From Pelodera strongyloides (lineage: Eukaryota; Nematoda; Chromadorea; Rhabditida; Rhabditidae), in the NCBI GenBank assembly GCA_036852015.1, contig JAANDG010000266.1, positions 124,001 to 188,000 of the forward strand: 64,000 nucleotides of DNA, in the 5' to 3' direction. The translations under genes were made by a program, and so were the position numbers. The notes beneath the pieces are model-generated. The model saw nothing but the letters and a program-made list of their open reading frames with translations, did not search any database and was not told where the DNA came from. Positions 47,119 to 59,077 of the stretch are shown piece by piece. The number at the start of each line of letters is the position of its first letter. The stretch's first letter is position 1.

Positions 47119-48764
47119 AAGGCTTCTGTGCTCGTATCCACGAAGCTAGGGGTATCCTCACAGGTCCTCCCTTGGGAGTTACGAGGAAGGGAAGGGCAGT
47201 AGGTAGACCGTTATCCGTGTTAATATATATTTACCCGCAAAGGGGAGATCCCGCTTGTTCGTGAATTGGCTACTTGTAGAGTTGATAGGTAAGCAGATAG
47301 TTAGTTCAGCAGTTATAATGTCCAGGCACTCCTCCCTCCAGAAATCAGAAAACTTATCGAGCACTATATTGTGTGTAAGATTTGTGTAAGTATTTATTGA
47401 GCGGAGTAGTGAATATTGCTTTTATTCTTGGTACTAGGTAAGTTAGTACTTTGTAGGTAATCGTTGCTTTAATTGATTGATCTTAATCCACGGGAATTTA
47501 GAAGTTTGTATTTTGTTTATGTTATGACATGCTAACGAGTACTGTATCTTGCTTATTTAATTCTTACACTCTCATTTTTCACTTGTACTAACATTTTGGT
47601 TTTGTTTGTCTGATTATACTAACTGTACATTTAGTTTCCTTTTTTTGTTAAGCTGGCGTTTATTAATTGTAGATTGGTAGTGATTAAACATTAATTATTT
47701 GAGGATCTATTTTTTTTCGTTTCTGGATCCTATTCAGGCATTCAGTGTCCGGTGCAGAACTTCTAGGGTTATTTGTTTTGTTACACTAATTTCCTTTTGT
47801 ACACATTCACTTAAGTACTAGTATTGTATTGTATTATATTGTTATTTTTTTATTTTGAGCTTGTGCTTGTTCTTTGTTGTTATTATTGTTTCTTGTTGAC
47901 ATTATTTTTTTTGTTTCTGATCTTAAATTTTTGAATGGACGTGCTAGTGTTGAAGGCAGGTACAGTACATGTTGAAGCTTCTAAATGGCGAATCGATTTA
48001 AAAATGGTTTATAGAGATCCACATTGTTTCAAAGATTAATCGTACAAAAATTACTAAAAATTATTTTAATGTTACTAAAAATAATTGATTAATGAAGAGA
48101 CTAGACTAGTTTCAAAATAATATAAAATATACGATATGTACTTTGGATCCTGCAAATTACCAGTCATTTGTGAATAACAATATTAACATAAACAGACAGA
48201 AAGGGAGTACATGTATACATTTGAAATAAAAAAAATTGTGATAGAAAAAAATAAATAAGTGAAAGATGCTGCAAAACCCGCAGTTTAGTTGGAACGCAGT
48301 GGTAAGGAAATTAATGCAATAAATAATAAATTACTGTACATAGAACATTCTTACAAATTTCACCGTCTAATCTAATGATTACAAGATTTTCAAACACTAA
48401 CTATTCGGTGGTTACAGCAGATTTGTTTCTTACAGTAGTTTATCATAATTATAGAAAGATATTCTTTATTGACTCGGGCGTAAATGGCACTAGGACTTAA
48501 GAGAAGAAATGTGGATATGTAATAAAACATCATTTTCATAGTCTATTGATTAAAAAAGCGGGAATTATACTAAGTTTATGGGAAAGTTTGGGGGCAGTGG
48601 TGGACTACAGTAGCCTACCAGAGTTTTCATGCGAACTAAAGTGTATCTAGATGTTGCGAATGCAATATGGATTCTTTGGACATCACGTTATGATATGAAA
48701 ATATGGTGAATGTGTTTTTATGAAAACTCAAATTTTCGTACAAGAACTTGGGGCATACACCAAG
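47119..48764. other. A+T-rich intergenic region between converging genes
   Basis: Lies between the stop of the plus-strand TTF1/Reb1-like gene and the stop of the minus-strand gene at 48765. No exon, RNA gene or clear repeat recognised. Confidence 0.55.
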
Positions 48765-50524
48765 TCACGGTGTTTTTAGGAAATGTAGACACGTTCCGCG
48801 TACAGCCCAACAAAATTGGGTCCAATCGCTCTTGCGCCACAATTCGTCGGAAACCTGGAAAATTGGAATTATTAATTAGTATTTATAATTGTTTTTGAAA
48901 TGCGAAGAGAGAGAGGAAGAGCAAGAGAGGGTGAAGGGTAGAGAGAGAAGGTCAGACTCATGATGACCCCAAGTTCAAAAACCTCCTATTTCGGAAACAC
49001 TAAACGTTGCCAAAGTGAAAGCCTTCACGATGACCTTACCACACAGAACTGCATCTGCAGATACACTCAAAGGTCAGTCTCGTAGAAGGCTTGCGGGGCC
49101 GCTTCTTAGATGAATCAGAAACTAATGATATGTTTATTATTTCACCTCTTCACCATCTACCCGTTGTCCGACGCGAATTTCGCTTCCAAGATCCGAGAAG
49201 ACAACCATTCGGCCCTGAATTTACTTATTTATCTATTTTATTATTTACGAACCGTATATGATTTTATATTGCTCAATTTAAGCTTTGGAAGTCTTTCAGC
49301 TACAAATGTCAATGAGCTGCATTCTCAGTACCCTGCCCTGCACTGCACAAACTTGGCATGCGGCGGCTTCTCGCAATCTTTTCGAATGGACGAGTGGCAA
49401 ATGGTAAAACACACTCCTCGTCACAACTGTATACGCGCGGTATCCATCGTGCACCATTTGTCACGTCGCCGCGCACGACGAGGGACGCTTGGGATGTGAG
49501 ATGGTTCAGTGCACGGGAACGTGAACTACTGAACCAATCTTACTTCCTGATTGTGAGCGTAACGCACATAATCAAAACTTAATGCTATATTTTAGTACAA
49601 ACCTTCCTCTCCGGTCGATTGCTCTCAAAACAGTATTCTCCACTTCGTCTCGCGTTGAAGGTAAAGGTGAGGTCGCTATCCGTGGCAATTTGTAACAATC
49701 CAGCTATACTTGCTCCGTCGGCCAGGCTGAATGTAGTTTTATTTATTAGTTTATTTTAATTTATTCAAGTAAGTGCAAGTGATAAACATTTAAGTGGTCT
49801 TGTGTGATGTTCTTATTCTGCAACCATTGTATACATAAATACAGATCCGAGGCCTATAAGCTACAGTATGACCACGCACTATCAGCCGAGTATCGCGCCT
49901 ACAAAAAATGAAAATCGCATAATTATACTCTGTAAAATCTCACCTAAATTCATTGCATTGCATGGGATAAGAAGCATCGGACGATTGGTCCGAATTCTTA
50001 CACACCTAAACGAAATTCATTTGCCGTGAAAATAATCGTCGCACTTTGCAGCTTTGCACAAAAAGTAGGAGAACCACTTCGGCACCATTTCGGCTACGGG
50101 TTCCGTTCGTTGACCACTGCACAAACGACAACGGCACCTAACCGACCAACATATGCACTTCTGTAGATGTCGGCTCTGCCTTCATAAGTGGGCCTAATAT
50201 AAACCGAGAAAATTGAAACAAAGTCCACAAGAAACGTCGTAGTAGTACATAAATCGGGCCAGTGCAAAAAAAAAAACTCACATCAGAAGATCTAAGCATG
50301 AATTGTTCAGCCAAGTTCATATTCTCCACGTCTTCGTGCTTCACCACTCCATTTATATTTTCCACATCGTCTGGCTTACATATGCTAAGCTGAAAATGAC
50401 TTCCTTCAAGTTAGTATCTTATATTAGTGCCCCTCTATATTTCTCCATCTCTATCTCACCCGTCATAGCTCATAGCTCTCTTCAATCTAAACTCTTTCTA
50501 GTTCTCTCTATCTCTCTCTCTCTA

Positions 50525-50559
<35 letters not shown>

Positions 50560-53275
50560 GTATTATCGGGAAGAAGAAAAAAAATTATCAAAAAATATGG
50601 GGAAAACGCAAAATTAGCATCTCCAACGAAAATTACGAACCTCTGGCGGCGACGAGGATGCAGCCATACTTGTTGCTTGTTGTATAAGTGAAGCGAGAAA
50701 GTCATCTCCATGTGAGTTAACTGAAATACACGAGACTGTACATCTTGAAATATATTGTTGAATAGAACAACTAGGGGGAGAACACCTTGTAACCTTGTAA
50801 CGCGACTTCGCCAAGTTTTCGCGAACTAATTGCGCTCGCGAGAACCTGGTGATAGACAGGCGAGTGCGTGTCAAGGTGTAGGCGCACCTGCTTTTTTTCA
50901 TCACTAAAAAATTAGGTTTCGCCTTGGTGCCCAGAACTGAAGTTTCAGGAGCGCACCATTATTGAGCAACCGACCTCCAATATTTACAGTAGCCGTTGCA
51001 GAGTGATCAAAATTTGGCCATAACATATTCGGAAGACTGCTGAGAGTGCGAGAGAGCAGAGAATCAGAGATCGACGGAGTGTGCGATTGTTGCTGCTGAA
51101 ATGAATGGTACATCAAACCTTGGATAGATAATAGTTCAGCTCGACTGCTGAGAAACCTCACGCATATATTCCATAGATTTAAACTATAAACTACTAGTCA
51201 TCACACGAGAATGAGAGGGATACGAGAGAAAGAGATAGCGAGATACAGAGAGACCGTGAGAGAGGGAGAGAGACATAGAGACAGCGTGAGAGAGAGAGAA
51301 TTTAAGGAGACTACAAACACACCAACTCGGTTTTCGAATCAGAGCGAGAACCTTCATTTCCTAATAAAAAAAGGAAGATACATATTGATGCATAATATAT
51401 TAAAAGGAAAGAAAGTAAAAATATCCTACCTGAACAATCTTTGTGGGTTCAGGTCGTTTCCGCGGTGCATAGTTAGCTGGAGCCTGCTGGCTGATCTTCT
51501 CTTCACAAAGTGCCCAGAGACCTGGAATTTCATTTTAACTGTGCCAATACCTACGCCGCAGCAGTCTCGCACACACCTTGGTTCGCCGCAACGTTCTCGC
51601 ACACATTTTGTACGCGGCTACTGGTACCTTGTCGGCTATGGTTGTAAAAGCCTACCTCCAGGGCCTGAGTCATGTTTTCTCTTTAGATGGAACTTCATAG
51701 TGGTAGGCGATCGATCATTGGTCACCCAATGGCAGAACCTGCACCTCACACCCGCCAATCCATGCATTCGAAGGTCGGTGAAGAACTCCCAGACCTGGAA
51801 TATGAGAAGCTAACCATAAGACTCCCTCCTCGCCCTAGCCCGAAGACGTCGAGCAATGTTTCACCTGGAACTCGTCGCCTAGCCTACTTGCAAGGGAGTT
51901 CAAATTCAAAGTTTGCTCATGGCATGTTCCGCAGAGATCCTGAGCAGTAGGCAGCCTACTGCTCAGGATCTCTGCGGAACATGCCATGAGCAATCTTTGA
52001 ATTTGAACTCCCTTGCATAAAGGTGCACGTTTTGCAGCGTAAAAGATTTAAGAAATGACTGATTGGCATTAATCATAATGACACTAATTAGTGGGTAACG
52101 TTACGTTACAACATATATAATTTTTTGTGTTCTTGAACTCTGTACCATTGGAGTGATGATTGCATTCCCAGCAGAGCTAATTACCCGCTCATATGCAAAT
52201 TTAAGGTTTCAATGTATTACCGGGTTGCTCTTCTTCCTGCCAGCATTCCGTGGATTGGGCACATTAGGTGCTGGAGCTAATGACGTCATCTGGAGCTTGA
52301 ATCGCTAAGAAATACTAATTAGGAATATCTAATTAGGTTAGGAATATGTAGTTTTTAGTCCTATCTGAAAAGTGAAAATGTACAATGAAGCGTACAATCA
52401 TAATTATTTTCATTGTATTTCGAAGAAATCATTCAAAATCTATGAAAGGTTAGACTGGATAGAGCAGAACAGCAAAATTGTAACCGTAATTAAAAACGAT
52501 GCGTCCTTGAAAGAAAATTTAATTAAAAATTCTTGTACCAAGTTTTTTAATGCTAATTTCCAGAAATTAAATTTCAAATTAGTCTAATTTTCAACCCGTT
52601 TATATCCACATTTCACGAAATTAATTTCTAAATTGAGGATACTGCCATTAGGCAATTAGGCAAAAATGTGATGTCTTGAGGTTGACGGCGAAAAATTACG
52701 GTAGAAAAACTCTGCGAAAGCAAGAGCCAAAAGCGGATGCTGAACATACTAAAGAAATCTCCACTACAAAATCAGAAATATATGTATATTCACATAGGTT
52801 ACTGATATCATAGAATCCTCAAGACTTATTACTTGATCAAAGAAGCCCTGCGCCCCCAGAGTAGAGGCTGCAAGCTCAAGTCAGAACCTAAAGACTTCGA
52901 GCCTGGGCAAGGTCAAGATCTGCAGGCCTTTTTAGGGAAACTTTAGAACTTAAAGGTTCTGAAAGGTTTCCTTCCCACTAAATCAGGCCTTCGCTTTACC
53001 TCTCCTCGATATCGGAAACTTGTATTTGTGTGGGTTGTCGCAGATTGTAATTGGGAAGGAGTAGTTGTTTGTCGAGAGACCGGGTTTATGCATTTATGAT
53101 CAAGCTTTACTCTCTCTCTCTCTCTCTCTCTCTATCTCCCTCTCTCTCTATCTCCCTCTCTCTCTGTCTCCCTCGGTCTCTTAACAAAACCCTTACTCTC
53201 CTACTCTGATTCTGTTACAATCCCAAAAAGGGTTCTCGACGACACATTCAGACGAAGAAATAGAGAGAGACAGAC

Positions 53276-53306
<31 letters not shown>

Positions 53307-56300
53307 GAGACAGAGAGAAACAACTTTATGTATATAGTTAAGAGACAGGCTGCTTGCGTGGCTCGACTTTGTTTAAGGATATAAGGATATAACCAAAACT
53401 AGATTCACAACCGCCCAACATTTATATATCGTCGTCGCCCAATATACGAACGCACGAAATCAGATCTGCAAAGAGTGACTTGGCGAAAACAAATTATTTG
53501 ATCTGATGAAAGCCAAGGCGAAAACTGGTATTGAGGAATACATATACGGTATTGGAGGGGAGCATATTAGACTACATGCAATGTCGACTGAGACTTTAAA
53601 GGGACAGACCCACAAAACAAGTGCATAGTTCTTAGGAATATATCAAAAAATACACAAGGGCTGGGCGAATGCTTATGGCTAGAGGAAAAGAAAACAAGAG
53701 TATGCTGAAATTCCTTACAAATATAAACGAAATACCGGCCGGTTTTTGAAACGCATCTCAAGTACTTGCATGCCTATGCAGTTATGCGAAGTGGGGTCTA
53801 ATTGGGGTCTAGTTTTTATTCTAATTTTGGCTCATTTGCATATGCTGCATAATAAAGCAGGTGTACGCAATGCGTTTCAAAAACCGGCCAGTATTTTGCT
53901 TTAAGCGAACCAACAAGGGCCCAGTTCTAACCATAAAAAAATTTCTGATTGATTTACATAAAATAGAGCGTTATGTTGAGAATTCTTATAATTAACGAAC
54001 TATTATTACAAAAGCAGAAAAAGTGGCATGTTTCAGGAGCTCAGTTTCAACAACGCATCACAGTGTTTGGCAATATACATGTGGAACAAGATTCGAATAA
54101 ATTGCTATCCAAGGATTAATATATGAGCTTCAAGTTACAGCTTATTAGCTGTAATTATTCACGTAGACTGAAATGTCTCATCATCGTCTATAGAGACGCT
54201 ACTACCCTTGGATTGGTCTCTTGTAGGCGTAGGAGATAGCCTGTGAAGTCCTTTCTTTGTTATTCTTTGTTTGTTTGTTTGCTTGTTATAAAGCTGTATA
54301 CCTACCGTACTACCGTAGTTTCGGTATTTTGGCACTTTTAGATTTTAGATCCTCTCATGTGCTTCCTGTGCAATTGCAAATAACGAACCAAATAGCCTTA
54401 TTTAGAAAACTGGAAAACTTCACACACGGCTCAATTGCGCTTCATGTTTCGCAGAGCAGCATTATAGCATCAATTTAGCAACACTTTAGCACCGAGCGCG
54501 CAAAATCGGAATTGCATAAGAAGGGGCAAATTAAAACTGGAACCGAATATACATGCACGATAATACACGAGAAAAAGAGGATTTTAGATTTTAGACCAAT
54601 GCCTTATAATTCTAGATCAAGAGTTTTAATCAAGCTTAAATATTACCCTCCGTTACCGATGCATGGCTAGCATTGGTGAAAAATAGACAATAAAGCTGAA
54701 TTGCAAAGGAGAAACTTTAAGAACTTGATATTATAAAAATTGAAAGATAAAACCTTAAAAGGTCGGTTCAGTGCAGGCTCTCGCTCACGAGGAAATCATC
54801 GTGTTAGAAAATGCTACTTCCACTAGCACAGCTGCAGAGAACTTTTTCAAGCATCGGTAAATTTACAAGTTTCATTGTTTTTCGTGCGCAGAACCCCTTT
54901 AATTCCAAATAAAAATATTCAAACTAACAAGAAAAAAAAACGAGAAAATTAGAAAATGCACAGAAAATGAGCGCATCTCTTGCCCCATATTAGAATTATA
55001 CAAAGATAAATACAAGTTTCAAATAGATCGAATCAGTATATATGAAAGCAACGATGGAGGATTTGAAACCAGTCGGCGGTACTTTCTTATTAAACGAAAA
55101 CCGAACTAGCTTCGCAAATCTTATTATAATAATTAAATTTCAATAAGACATTGCTCCCAACTAGCGCTCACGTGGCAAACGATTAGCTCTCAATCTTTGT
55201 GCTGTTGTGGTGCTAGGCGTTAGCCACTCCAGCGCACGCACGAAAACTCGCAGGTCCAAAAAATCGGACCCTGTGGTGCGACACAATTTTTACTCATTGG
55301 TGCTCAGGTCAGGACTTAGCCTTTTCTAGTGACATAAAAGAGTTCATGCCTTTCAAAAATCACTGTGCTAGCTAACTACTAATTAGTAAGTAAGACTTAC
55401 TAAACGGCCTCACGAACGACCTGGTACTGGTTCAATAAAATGCTCCAAAAATGCGCAGCAAATCCAGAAAGAGAGAGAGAGACAGAGAGAGAGAAGAGAG
55501 AGAGAGACGAGAGACAGAGAGAGAGAGAAAGAGAGAGAGACTACTTCACAATATCCCCAGCATCCTACTTTCCACCCCCTCTTCTATGTGTTCTACCAAG
55601 TAAAGAGAGCTGGGCTTGAAATGACCTGTTTGCAAATGGGCGTCCCACATATTTTGGTTTTGACCGAAACTGGGAGCGACTCTGTTTTCTGCGAGTAAAT
55701 TTAGGCCACAAACTTGGTATGGTATTTAATATTGAGCGGAGGCGCGCGCGTGTTGTAAAACTGGATTTGAATTTGAGTAACTATGTATTCCAGATTTGAC
55801 TAGGCTTACGGGAGCATCAGCCACAACTAGATTATATAATTATAGAAGTGAGAGCAATTAGCCAGGCCAATTAGGCGGCGAAGTGTCATCGTGACAGAAA
55901 TATTTTTACCGATGTTCATAGAATAATTGCCCAACCCTCTTGCCAAATTCACAAGAAGACGAGCAAAGAAGAAAGCTGAAGAGAGATCTACTGTAAAAAA
56001 TAAACAAATTTCGGAACAATTTCCGACTACTGTAACAAGTTATAAGGTTGATCAGTATCGTATTTTGCACTGAAGAAAGCGCAGAAAAACTGACCAAACA
56101 ATTAGATGTATCAAGAACGTTTCCATAACTAATTACCGGGGTCCACATACCTTATTAGCATAAGAAGAAAACTTTAACATTACGTATAATGGTTGAGCGT
56201 AGACTAACAATAAATTTAGAAATACCACGGCACAAAGCTATTAGCGGTAAGTACACAGATACAGTACCCCTATAATATTAAACACAAGAAAGCATAGGCT

Positions 56301-56411
56301 GACTCAGGAGGTAGAGCTCAAGCTTGTACAAGAGGGAATGTTGGTGAAATAAAACTACGAAGAAAACAGGGAGGGAGGGAGGGAGGGAGGGAGGGAGAGA
56401 GAGAAAGAGAG

Positions 56412-56469
<58 letters not shown>

Positions 56470-56811
56470 AAGAGCGAGAAGAGGGAGGGAAGCGAGAGCG
56501 AGGAGAGAGAGAAAACTAAAGCCACCCTTGAGAGTAACGCTCATGCCGCATGCTTACAATACAAAAAAAACGCGAGATCTACCCGCCCACTTTAAAATTC
56601 AAGTTTTGCCTAAGGCTGCGCGACAAGGCCATACACAGCCCGCGGTGTTCGAGTACTCACTGAATTTCAATTCAGTGTGCCTGCCCTCCTCAAAACCTGT
56701 AGTCACGCAATACCAAGCCTCGGCTCCTGTAAAAAGCCCGAAGGCGCGCTCGCCTTGCCGGTGAGACACCACCGCTACGGTTATAGGCATGCCTGCCAAT
56801 GCCATACCCAT
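48765..56811 (-). CDS. Unrecognised multi-exon gene, partly resolved
   Basis: Candidate exons, minus strand: 56661-56811 (possible first exon; ATG at 56811, strong GTGAGT donor; VVSHRQGERAFGLFTGAEAW), 52221-52304, 51430-51521 (EEKISQQAPANYAPRKRPEP), 50975-51095, 50641-50720 (LASLIQQATSMAASSSPPE), 50282-50389 (ICKPDDVENINGVVKHEDVE), about 49966-50008, 49603-49726 (ATDSDLTFTFNARRSGEYCF) and 48765-48854 (ELWRKSDWTQFCWAVRGTCL, stop TGA). In-phase joins: 51430 to 51095, 50975 to 50720, 50641 to 50389, and 49603 to 48854. The joins at 52221/51521 and after 50282 do not fit, so exons are missing or two genes are mixed. No family recognised; the last exon recalls a PH-domain strand but is too short to claim. 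The 4.3-kb stretch between the first two exons holds only repeats and would be an intron. Confidence 0.5.
50500..50562. repeat. TCTC/TATC microsatellite
   Basis: CTCTCTCTAT units, between candidate exons of the unrecognised gene. Confidence 0.9.
51205..51300. repeat. GA-rich microsatellite, degenerate
   Basis: GAGAGA runs mixed with CATAGAGACAGCG; the frame across it is an artefact. Confidence 0.85.
51889..52017. repeat. Palindromic copy of dispersed repeat E
   Basis: Two inverted arms of about 62 bases meet at CAGTAGGCAGCCTACTG. The right arm continues as repeat E (CTCTGCGGAACATGCC, then AAGGTGCACG). Arms differ at very few positions. Confidence 0.85.
53108..53320. repeat. CT run followed by GA run
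   Basis: CTCTCT at about 53108-53175 and GAGAGA at about 53262-53318 lie 90 bases apart and can pair as a large foldback. Confidence 0.85.
53723..53903. mobile_element. Family A MITE
   Basis: Left ACGAAATACCGGCCGG, right CCGGCCAGTATTTTGCTTTAA. Interior nearly matches 16080-16258. Confidence 0.85.
55465..55542. repeat. GA microsatellite
   Basis: GAGAGA run with AGAC interruptions. Confidence 0.9.
56368..56515. repeat. GGGA tetramer array merging into GA microsatellite
   Basis: About seven GGGA units, then about 35 GA units, then GAGCGAGA-like purine DNA. Confidence 0.9.
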
Positions 56812-59077
56812 ACATGAAGAAGACAACCTAATTTGGATTTCAGTTCTTTTAAAAGATACCCGAAACGGCGAAAACTTTCACTCAAAGAGCAATGCAGAAA
56901 CAAGAAATAAAGAACGAAGAAAGGCTGGGTGATACCAAAGCGAAGCCTAAAGCAGCAAATTGAAAATAGAAAGAATAAGGAAGAGTTTTCAGGGAACCCA
57001 AACCTAACTCCCTAAATGGAGGCTACCTAAGCATCAATGCTAATTGTACGTCTCACGCAATTATCAAAAGATGCAAGGGCCGCCTGTAATCTAATTAGTA
57101 AAGACTAATGATCAACTGACGATAAGCAGTCATTTTCTAGCAAAGCATAATAGCATACCCTGGTCTAACCCCTAGAAAACTGAATTAATATAATCTAAAG
57201 TCTAAAGTCTCACGGGTTCAGGGTCATCCACGTCCTTTGAAACACTTCACAATAAGAGTTCTAAACGATGGTCTAAAATTATCTTCGCAAGTAAATTCTG
57301 TTGAAAATGGGCTTGGTGGGCGTGGATAGGCCTCCTTAGGGCCAAAAATGGGCGTTCCGTAGCTCATCGATTGAGGCCTACAGGGCCCACGGGCCAATTC
57401 AGGCTGCCTAGAATTCAGAACTTATTTTGGGTTGTCTGGGAAACGAGGAATATCATCACAGAGCTTAGACCAAATTAATTTTGCAGCGGAAATAAAACTT
57501 TTGGAAAGGATTAAATCCACTATATTTCAAAAAGTGAATACATTCAACTCAAAATTTATGTAATTAGAAAAAAACTGTCAATAAAAAGACATAGAGGACG
57601 GGGGATCACTTAGTATGTAAACTATAAATTTGCTTTTCTAGTCTACAAGTATGACATAAACGTCCCTACATTCGTAGAACTTCTACGAACTGTAACTCTT
57701 AGTACCGCATATTAATGGTAATCACAAACACTATGCGGAAATTACACTAACACGTAAGTAAACAGAGCACAGTAAACAAACATCAAAGATAACTGTGTTT
57801 TCTAATTTTTCTAATCACATCTACCAATATCAAGTGCATTATAACCATAAAATAATACAGATCAAACAATTACCAATCACTACTCTTCCATCGCTTGATA
57901 CTTGTAGTGTGCGACGAACCCATGCGTAACAACGAACAAACACTTCTACCAATTATTTTATTATTATTCCAATTCAACAACAAATAGAATTCTTCAAACT
58001 CGCAGACTACCAGAACAATACTAACAACAGGTGTGCTGCATCAATAACCAATCGTTAACAAAGTGCAAAAAAAATTAACCAAGGAACATCTCCCTAAACA
58101 TTAAAAAAAATCTTACAGCGGTATAACACCTGTTTTTGAAACGTATCGTAAATGTTGTCCACGTTTCAAAAACCGGATTTTATATAACTTCAAATGAAAT
58201 TGGAAGAGTACTTTTCAACATCTACAAAGATTCAAATTTCCTACCCACGATGAAAAGACTTCAATACCATCTTCTTGTAATCCAGACCTGTTGTTTCAAA
58301 ATTAGTGCTACGAGAATGAAACATCAAATGATCAAATCCTTTCCATACATAAACCAAGCTACTAAAGCTGTATAACAGCCGGTTTTTGAAACGTAGCTAC
58401 GTTGGACGCGTAGTATACACAAATAACTGAGCGATACCGCGCCGCGCCCTTATTATATCGTTCACTGGAATACATCAAGTTGGAAAGCAGTTGTCTAACA
58501 CACTCAATCTAACTAATACACGTTTCAAAAACAGGCTCTAATACCGCTTTAACACAACATGAGCAAGAAATTATAACAGTTGTAATCAGGCCTTGAATAC
58601 CGGCAATAACAGAAACAGGGAAAACAATAGATCGATAAACCACGAGTTAATCATTTTCACTGTACACAACAACAAAATCAACAAACTAGAACGGGAGTTG
58701 GCAGCGGCATAAATCGCGCAGGCACCTGAAACGATGAAATTCAGAAAAAGGTAGGACTTCAAACTCAAAGATAATTTAAATCGCCGATCGTCCGATCATT
58801 CAATTAATACAACTTATCAATTATACGTCTTCGAGTGAAAGCGTAAGACCACGATAAAAAACTTAATCAGAACAGCTACATCACATCAAATGTCGAAAGT
58901 CAAACTTCTGTTCTAAGTACCTATGCACCTAATCTAATGATCTGAAAGCCAAGCCCACACATCCAGCCGGAAAATTAAAGATCCAAGACAACAAACAAAC
59001 CAGACTATATATGATAATGATATTCTACGTCGCTGATTTCACTCATAATAATATTATCTAATATCAACACCCCCACC
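56812..59077. other. Intergenic region with MITE remnants
   Basis: Between the putative start of the unrecognised gene and the stop of the WDR43-like gene. Degraded family A ends occur at 58117-58166 and 58365-58556 (GCGGTATAACACC, GGTTTTTGAAACG). The rest is A+T-rich with no recognisable feature. Confidence 0.55.

Noticed and set aside
48765..48854. PH domain call for the last exon of the unrecognised gene
   Set aside because: Only a WxxFCWAVRGTCLHF-like strand is visible; no neighbouring exon supplies the rest of the fold.
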